NCBI RefSeq assembly: GCF_003634105.1
Contig: NZ_RBIQ01000009.1
Span: 186,001 to 250,000, forward strand
DNA length: 64,000 nt
Reading direction: 5' to 3'
From: Maribacter vaceletii
GTDB taxonomy: Bacteria; Bacteroidota; Bacteroidia; Flavobacteriales; Flavobacteriaceae
Shown: positions 59,151-64,000 of the stretch, piece by piece
Layout: every line of letters starts with the position of its first letter
Numbering within the stretch: the first letter of the stretch is position 1
Made by a program: the position numbers and the translations under genes
The notes under the pieces: model-generated
Told to the model about the DNA's origin: nothing
Databases searched by the model: none
What the model saw: only the letters and a program-made list of their open reading frames with translations

Positions 59151-60245
59151 CTAGTCGCCATCTGCATCAACATAATCTACACTTACATTAAATGCTTGTA
59201 ACATATCTACTTTTAAAGAAACTACATTTAACTGCAAAGCGTCATACGCTTGCGTCATTTTTGTGTTGTCCGTATTTATTTGATTGGAAAAACTATTTTC
59301 TAACTCATTTATTTTTTGACGCGCACCACTAAACTGATTATTTATTAGGGCTTGTAAAGCAGAGTTATCCAAACTTTTTAAATGTGTTGCATAACTTTCC
59401 CCTGTAGAAGAACTAGCATAAGCCTTTCCGTTAAAGAAGTCCTCTGCTGCAGTTAGTGCCTCTAAAGTTAAAGTTTTAGAAACCTCATTATTATAAAATG
59501 CCTCTACCCTGTCTGGTAGCGGATCTGCTGAAAAATTACCTGCTGGCGTACCTATTTTATTTGCTCTTAAACCTTTTTCGTAATAGAATATAAAATCATT
59601 TACCAACTTATTATAAGCGCTAGATGCTGTATTAGAAGTACTGCTGATAAAAGTAGCTCTATAAGAAGTATTCCAATCGTTTAAGACCTCATCCGTCAAA
59701 GAATCCATTTGATTTATAACGTCTGATAAATAGTTTAAATATTTAACATCTTCGTATTTAACTAAAATAGCTGCATCATCTGCAGCAATACCATATAATA
59801 AATAATCTACTGTTGGGAAACCAACGGCATCATTATTATTAACATGTGTTAAATCATAAGAACCAGAATCTATATTAGCCTCAACATCATCCACAGATAC
59901 AGGATAAATATTCATCTGAAAAGAATACAAAATTTCTTCTGCTTTACCTATATTAAACATTTCTACATATTGCCATACCTTATATGCGCTTAACCAAGAA
60001 TTTCTTAGAGCATCTAAATTTGTTTGATCTGGCGTTGCAACAAAGGCATCTTTATCTACTTTTAAAGAAACTAATTTTTGTGATAAATCTTCCAATGAAG
60101 GTATAATAATATTGTCGGCTATATTTACAAGAACAGCTTCTCTATCAAAACTATCCTTTTTCTCTTGTTCAGGAGAATCATCGGAGGAACTTGAACAGGT
60201 GTACACTAAAAAAACAACTGCTATCAAAAAAAACTTCTTAATCAT
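59151..60245 (-). CDS. Imelysin family lipoprotein, divergent
   Basis: A 364-residue periplasmic or surface lipoprotein (Cys17 in VYTCSSSS; Thr before Cys is unusual) of the imelysin/ICMP-EfeO-like family tied to iron uptake. Recognised by WLSAYKVWQYVEMFNIG, NIYPVSVDDVEANI, VGFPTVDYLLYG and KGLRANKIGTPAGNFSADPL. The classic GxHxxE metal motif reads G142-F-P-T-V-D147, so His is Pro and Glu is Asp. This subgroup is frequent in Bacteroidota. It follows the DUF4856 gene after a 12-bp hairpin and precedes the HTTM gene. Confidence 0.9.
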   Translation of the reverse strand: MIKKFFLIAVVFLVYTCSSSSDDSPEQEKKDSFDREAVLVNIADNIIIPSLEDLSQKLVSLKVDKDAFVATPDQTNLDALRNSWLSAYKVWQYVEMFNIGKAEEILYSFQMNIYPVSVDDVEANIDSGSYDLTHVNNNDAVGFPTVDYLLYGIAADDAAILVKYEDVKYLNYLSDVINQMDSLTDEVLNDWNTSYRATFISSTSNTASSAYNKLVNDFIFYYEKGLRANKIGTPAGNFSADPLPDRVEAFYNNEVSKTLTLEALTAAEDFFNGKAYASSSTGESYATHLKSLDNSALQALINNQFSGARQKINELENSFSNQINTDNTKMTQAYDALQLNVVSLKVDMLQAFNVSVDYVDADGD

Positions 60246-60276
60246 AATAAAAAAACTTACTAATTATAATAATTTG

Positions 60277-60322
60277 CAAAAATAGTAAAACTACTTGTTA
60301 CTTAAATTCTAGTAACAAGTAG
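60277..60322 (-). promoter_or_regulatory. Intercistronic hairpin plus -7 box before the imelysin gene
   Basis: A perfect 12-bp inverted repeat, CTACTTGTTACT (60291-60302) and AGTAACAAGTAG (60311-60322) with an 8-base loop, followed on the minus strand by four T and then TATTTTTG (60284-60277), a -7 match 31 bases before the imelysin ATG. It may be a partial terminator, an mRNA processing signal, or a regulator site that overlaps an internal promoter. Confidence 0.55.
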
Positions 60323-60355
60323 TTAAACACTATACTGTTTTACAGTAGAAGGCAA

Positions 60356-61570
60356 TTAATTTGCTGCCTCAGCTGTAGTAAAATTATATGCTGCAGAAAT
60401 AGTATCAGACATTGTATCTAAAGTATCTTCTGTAATATCCCAAAATCCATTACCTTCTAATAAAGTTGCTATAAAAGAATCTACTTGTGATTTAGTAAAA
60501 TATGGCTCCTCTGTATTAGGTTTTCTTGTAAACTGTAAACTATAAACAAAACCAAAACCTTCCGATAAATCATGAAAAGCAGAAGCATAATCTGCACCTA
60601 AATTAGCTTTAGCCTGTTGCAAATAATATACTGCTCTTATTGCTATAACTTCAGATATTTTTTCTCTGATTATTTGAGCTTGCTCATCTCTTACCGTGTA
60701 ATCTTTAGCTACAATTGCTGCTCTTCCTAATTTAAAAGCCTGGAAAATTTCATCTGCAATACCTGCAAAATCAGCATCTCCTTCAACTCTTCCTATATAT
60801 TTATTTAAAAAGTTATCTGCTCCTAAATCGTCGTTCGGGTTTGCTTCATCAACATTTAAACCATATACATAGCCATAAGCTTCATCCCACTTATGTTCCA
60901 TTGTTGTATAGGTTACACCATCTTTATCTGCAACATCAGCATCATTATTTGTAATATTATCTCCAGCATCTAAAACTGCAGGACTCAAATAATTATTTAA
61001 AGCTTGATCCGCCATTAAAGCACCTATTAAAGCCTTATTAATTGCCTGGTTATATTCTAAACCATTACCATTTACATATCTAGTAGAACCTCCACCAGCT
61101 TCTTGTATTTTTCCTGCTACACCAGCAGTTGCATCTGTATCCCAATTAGGAAAAACCTCCTCTACTTGTGCAGCAATCCAACCATCAAAATCTACTTTAA
61201 TAGCATTTGCATCAGTAGTATTTGCTGAGAAAAAATCTGTGGAAGCAGCAGTTTTACTACGTATACTTTTACTAGAAGTATTTAAATCTGCATCACTAAA
61301 ATCTGCCCCCCCTTCTACATGTGCAAACATACTTTCTAAATCTGCCTTTGTATTAGAAGTTTCCTTTAAAGCATCTAAAAATTCTTGCCCCATTAGTATT
61401 CTTGTTGTCTGTCCACTATAACTCACTGTAGAACTCCCATCTCTCTCAAAAGAGTAACTAGCAGGGTTATCAATTACAATTTGTTTCATGTCATCTCCAT
61501 TATCATCGGAACTACAAGATGTGAAACATACACTTGTAAATGCTGTAAGGGCAATTAAAATTTTTCTCAT
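60356..61570 (-). CDS. DUF4856 domain lipoprotein
   Basis: A 404-residue lipoprotein (lipobox FTSC, Cys19). The family signature is YSFERDGSSTVSYSGQTTR near residue 40, then QEFLDAL and the long helical part with AINKALIGALMADQALNNYL, HKWDEAYGYVYGL, LGRAAIVAKDY and RAVYYLQQAKANL. DUF4856 proteins are commonly found beside imelysin-like lipoproteins in Bacteroidota, as here, so a role in iron acquisition is inferred. It is the first gene of the minus-strand operon and has a strong promoter. Confidence 0.88.
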   Translation of the reverse strand: MRKILIALTAFTSVCFTSCSSDDNGDDMKQIVIDNPASYSFERDGSSTVSYSGQTTRILMGQEFLDALKETSNTKADLESMFAHVEGGADFSDADLNTSSKSIRSKTAASTDFFSANTTDANAIKVDFDGWIAAQVEEVFPNWDTDATAGVAGKIQEAGGGSTRYVNGNGLEYNQAINKALIGALMADQALNNYLSPAVLDAGDNITNNDADVADKDGVTYTTMEHKWDEAYGYVYGLNVDEANPNDDLGADNFLNKYIGRVEGDADFAGIADEIFQAFKLGRAAIVAKDYTVRDEQAQIIREKISEVIAIRAVYYLQQAKANLGADYASAFHDLSEGFGFVYSLQFTRKPNTEEPYFTKSQVDSFIATLLEGNGFWDITEDTLDTMSDTISAAYNFTTAEAAN

Positions 61571-61618
61571 TATTAATATTTATTTAGACTTGTTATAAAT
61601 AGACTGCAATTTGAGATG

Positions 61619-61649
61619 CAAAAATAATCCCAAAAATGGAATACGCAAA
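61619..61649 (-). promoter_or_regulatory. Bacteroidota-type promoter of the iron operon
   Basis: On the minus strand TTTG (61649-61646), 19-base spacer, TATTTTTG (61626-61619). Both elements match the -33/-7 consensus. The ATG is at 61570, so the leader is about 40 bases. It contains TAGACT twice (on the plus strand near 61584 and 61599), a weak operator candidate. Confidence 0.75.
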
Positions 61650-61730
61650 CTTTATTTGTAATAAATCTAAATAAACTTAGTGTTAAATTTAAAAACAGGA
61701 ATTAACAACTTAATTATCAATACCATAAAT

Positions 61731-62597
61731 CTAATGATAAACTGAAAAAAGTTCTGAAGCTTTATTATAAGCCGCTTCAAAAACCATCCAATTTACATTA
61801 GAGTCAACTTTCTCTGAAGTAAAATAAGAAAGTACTTTTTCTGTAGGCATATTCCCGGTAAGTTCATCTTTTGCCATTGGGCAACCTCCAAAACCTTGTA
61901 TTGCACCATCAAACCTACGGCAACCTGCTTTGTAAGCTGCATTAACTTTCTCATGCCATTTAGTAGGAGTTGTATGTAAATGTGCACCAAATTCTATTTT
62001 TGGATATTTAGGAATTAGATTAGAAAATAAATAATCTATGGTTTCTGCATTAGAGGTTCCTACCGTATCTGAAAGCGATAAGATTTTAACTCCCATTTTA
62101 GCTAGCTTCTCTGTCCATTCCCCTACTATATCTACATTCCAAGGATCACCATAAGGGTTTCCAAAACCCATAGATATATAGGTTACTACTTCTTTGTTAG
62201 AAGCATCTGCTATATTTAATATTTCTTGCAGTATTTCTACAGACTGTGAAATTGTTTTATGCGTATTACGCATTTGAAAATTCTCTGAAATTGAAAAAGG
62301 ATACCCTAAATACTGTATTTCTTTATGCTTAGATGCATCTTGTGCTCCACGAACATTTGCTACAATAGATAATAATTTACTTTTTGTTTTGGATAAATCT
62401 AAATTAGCTAACACCTCAGCAGTATCAATCATTTGAGGTATTGCTCTTGGAGATACAAAGCTTCCAAAATCTAGCGTATCAAAACCACAACCCAATAAAG
62501 ATTGTATATATTTTACTTTTTTTTCCGTTGGGATAAAAGTTTTAATACCCTGCATAGCATCTCTAGGGCATTCTATAATTTTAACAGATGTAGACAT
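61731..62597 (-). CDS. Hydroxymethylglutaryl-CoA lyase family protein
   Basis: A 288-residue HMGL-like TIM-barrel enzyme, expected to split HMG-CoA into acetoacetate and acetyl-CoA in leucine breakdown. The HMG-CoA lyase signature FGGCPMAKDELTGNMPTE is intact. The N-terminus is unusual: ECPRDAMQG replaces the usual EVGPRDGLQ, keeping Arg, Asp and Gln. LDFGSFVSPRAIPQM corresponds to ETTSFVSPK-type sequence. The metal-ligand pair H-x-H is in FGAHLHTTP. It lies 30 bases after the LysE gene on the same strand, with no terminator at its end. Confidence 0.9.
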   Translation of the reverse strand: MSTSVKIIECPRDAMQGIKTFIPTEKKVKYIQSLLGCGFDTLDFGSFVSPRAIPQMIDTAEVLANLDLSKTKSKLLSIVANVRGAQDASKHKEIQYLGYPFSISENFQMRNTHKTISQSVEILQEILNIADASNKEVVTYISMGFGNPYGDPWNVDIVGEWTEKLAKMGVKILSLSDTVGTSNAETIDYLFSNLIPKYPKIEFGAHLHTTPTKWHEKVNAAYKAGCRRFDGAIQGFGGCPMAKDELTGNMPTEKVLSYFTSEKVDSNVNWMVFEAAYNKASELFSVYH

Positions 62598-62626
62598 TCT
62601 TACATTTAAGGACTATAAATTTACTG

Positions 62627-63253
62627 TTATTTATCCGAAAAAAATAGAAATATTCCAATTGCTACAAACACAATAATTTGCAACCATTTAAAAAAAACTC
62701 CTATTCTTTCATTTTTTCTGAAATAATCAGAAATATAACTAGATAAAATTACGATTATGCTAAAAATAATAAAAGAGACAAACATAAACAATAACCCTAG
62801 AACATAGAACTGAGCTACAGTATTTAGCTCTTTACTAAACAAGAATCCTGGAAAAAAAGCTAGAAAAAAAATGGTGACTTTAGGGTTTAACACATTCATT
62901 ATAAAGCCTTGTTTAAACAGTTGCCAAGTACTCCTCTTTACCACCTCTTCTCCAGACAAATTAATTGCATCTTTACTAGTATATACCTTGTATGCTAAAT
63001 AGATTAAATAACTAGCTCCACATAGTTTTATGATAAAAAAAATAATCTCGTTATTTTTAATAATTGCGGACACTCCAAAAGCTAGTAGTGTAGTATGTAT
63101 TATACAGCCAGAAATAAGCCCCATAACTGTAGCCATACCGTATTTTCTTCCATTTGTAACACTCTGCATTAGGACATAAATATTATCTGGCCCTGGAGAA
63201 ATAGCCAAAACAGAAGTTGCTGCCACAAAAGCAAACAAAATTTCTACATTCAA
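62627..63253 (-). CDS. LysE/RhtB family translocator
   Basis: A 208-residue inner-membrane exporter of amino acids or small metabolites with six transmembrane helices. The N-terminal signature ISPGPDNIYVLMQSVTNGRK and GLISGCIIHTTLLAFGVSA are diagnostic; KQGFIMNVLNPKVTIFFLAF marks the fourth helix. Substrate not predictable. The HMG-CoA lyase gene follows on the same strand at 30 bases, so the two may be cotranscribed. Confidence 0.93.
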   Translation of the reverse strand: MNVEILFAFVAATSVLAISPGPDNIYVLMQSVTNGRKYGMATVMGLISGCIIHTTLLAFGVSAIIKNNEIIFFIIKLCGASYLIYLAYKVYTSKDAINLSGEEVVKRSTWQLFKQGFIMNVLNPKVTIFFLAFFPGFLFSKELNTVAQFYVLGLLFMFVSFIIFSIIVILSSYISDYFRKNERIGVFFKWLQIIVFVAIGIFLFFSDK

Positions 63254-63352
63254 TTTTTGATATATTAGAGTTTATACTTTTTTAAGTATATAAGAGAAAA
63301 CACTATTGTACATGAAACCTCTGAGGGATTTTATGTAAAAAACACTGGAATA

Positions 63353-64000
63353 TTAGATATTTCTCTCTAAAATAGCCTTATTAATTTTCTTAACTAAAGC
63401 TGGACCTTCATAAACAAAACCTGTCCAAATTTGAATTAAATCCGCTCCAGCTTCCAGCTTTTCTATTGCATCATCTTCAGAGTTTATACCACCAACACCA
63501 ATTATAGGAAAAGCTTTATTACTCTTTTCGGATAAAAATCGAATTACCTCTGTACTTCTATCTTTAAGAGGTTTCCCGCTTAAACCTCCTTTTTCTTCGG
63601 TTTCTACTAAGCTAGATTTTAAGTTTTTTCTTTCTATAGTAGTATTGGTCGCTATTATCCCATCAATTTTAGTTTCTGCTACAATATCTATAATATCTAA
63701 CAACTGTGCATCTGTAAGGTCTGGGGCAATTTTTAAAAGAATAGGCTTATTAACACCATCCCTTTTTACTGTATACTTCTGGTTCTGCACTTTTAACTCT
63801 TTTAACAACGCAGTAAGTGGTTCTTTGTCTTGCAACTCTCTTAAACCAGGGGTGTTAGGGGAGCTTACATTTACTACAAAATAATCTACATGATCAAAAA
63901 GTGCATCAAAACAAACTAAATAATCTTTAATTGCATCTTCGTTTGGCGTTACTTTGTTCTTTCCAATATTACCACCAATAAGTACATTATGCTTCTTTTT
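63353..64000 (-). CDS. pyrD: Dihydroorotate dehydrogenase (quinone), 5' part cut off
   Basis: The frame is open to the edge of the window; what looks like a start at 63835 is an internal Leu codon. About 215 C-terminal residues are visible. They begin [15 protein letters not shown] and continue with [18 protein letters not shown] (FMN and orotate binding, Asn and Ser-Pro-Asn motif), [43 protein letters not shown] and [11 protein letters not shown]. This is the class 2, membrane-associated, quinone-linked enzyme of pyrimidine synthesis. The N-terminus lies beyond base 64000. Confidence 0.95.
   Translation of the reverse strand, partial: KKKHNVLIGGNIGKNKVTPNEDAIKDYLVCFDALFDHVDYFVVNVSSPNTPGLRELQDKEPLTALLKELKVQNQKYTVKRDGVNKPILLKIAPDLTDAQLLDIIDIVAETKIDGIIATNTTIERKNLKSSLVETEEKGGLSGKPLKDRSTEVIRFLSEKSNKAFPIIGVGGINSEDDAIEKLEAGADLIQIWTGFVYEGPALVKKINKAILERNI

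Noticed and set aside
63836-64000. Reading pyrD as a short complete gene starting at 63835
   Set aside because: The frame stays open to the window edge and upstream codons encode the conserved [13 protein letters not shown] motif, so the gene is cut by the window.
1-64000. CRISPR arrays, rRNA, tRNA and prophage genes
   Set aside because: No regularly spaced repeats, cloverleaf-like conserved arms, rRNA stretches or phage structural genes were seen by reading; a covariance-model scan would be needed to exclude small RNAs fully.

Overview
The window looks like a chromosomal segment of a marine-type member of the Flavobacteriaceae (Bacteroidota). The reasons are low GC, promoters that fit the Bacteroidota -33 TTTG / -7 TAnnTTTG pattern instead of sigma70 boxes, no clear Shine-Dalgarno sequences, a type IX secretion type B sorting domain on a 1717-residue surface protein, a TonB-dependent receptor, and families that are common in this group (DUF2490, DUF5606, DUF2911, DUF4856, Haem_bd, PRiA4_ORF3). 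I see no phage, insertion sequence, CRISPR array, rRNA or tRNA. Both ends are cut: a DUF2490 gene at base 2 and pyrD at base 64000.

Layout. 1-3.3 kb: DUF2490 and GyrI-like genes, then a 399-bp direct duplication (a tiny secreted protein plus its leader) flanking a Crp/Fnr regulator and an unknown membrane protein. 3.3-4.8 kb: an M23 metallopeptidase and a lipoprotein MsrA. 5.1-9.0 kb: a sugar operon of a double DUF1080 lipoprotein and two Tat-exported Gfo/Idh/MocA oxidoreductases. 9.0-11.5 kb: an ECF sigma factor, its membrane anti-sigma factor and a DUF4097-like protein, all overlapping. 11.6-17.4 kb: aldose epimerase, DUF2911, and an envelope glycolipid group (polyprenyl-phosphate GT2, flippase-like protein, ArnT-like GT39, PAP2). 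17.5-19.7 kb: MATE transporter and MazG. 19.8-26.3 kb: a complete TRAP transporter with an SMP-30 lactonase-like protein, then an SGNH hydrolase and a GH20 hexosaminidase.

26.4-38 kb is mainly housekeeping: DUF5606, peptide deformylase, RuvX, DapD, three LPS-type glycosyltransferases, TsaC/Sua5, CCA-adding enzyme, heme A synthase, PRiA4_ORF3, a nucleoid-associated protein, and a 358-residue protein that I read as an atypical kinase. 38-45 kb: a two-gene ABC exporter and the giant T9SS surface protein. 45-54.7 kb: UvrB, Hsp20, DUF1456, a small secreted protein, SucC, a LON-substrate-binding-domain protein, LysA, a secreted thioredoxin-like protein and IMP dehydrogenase. 54.8-61.6 kb: a probable iron-acquisition locus on the minus strand (DUF4856 lipoprotein, divergent imelysin, HTTM protein, TonB-dependent receptor, heme-binding c-type protein). 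61.7-64 kb: HMG-CoA lyase-like protein, LysE exporter and partial PyrD.

The best candidates for new biology are the atypical kinase-like protein at 36810-37886, the duplicated small-protein module at 1143-3257 with its conserved leader, the tandem TGACATTTTGTC sites upstream of hsp20, a dispersed palindromic intergenic repeat with three copies, and the iron locus whose imelysin lacks the classical GxHxxE residues. No single large undescribed system is obvious. Coordinates of motifs and repeats are hand-counted.
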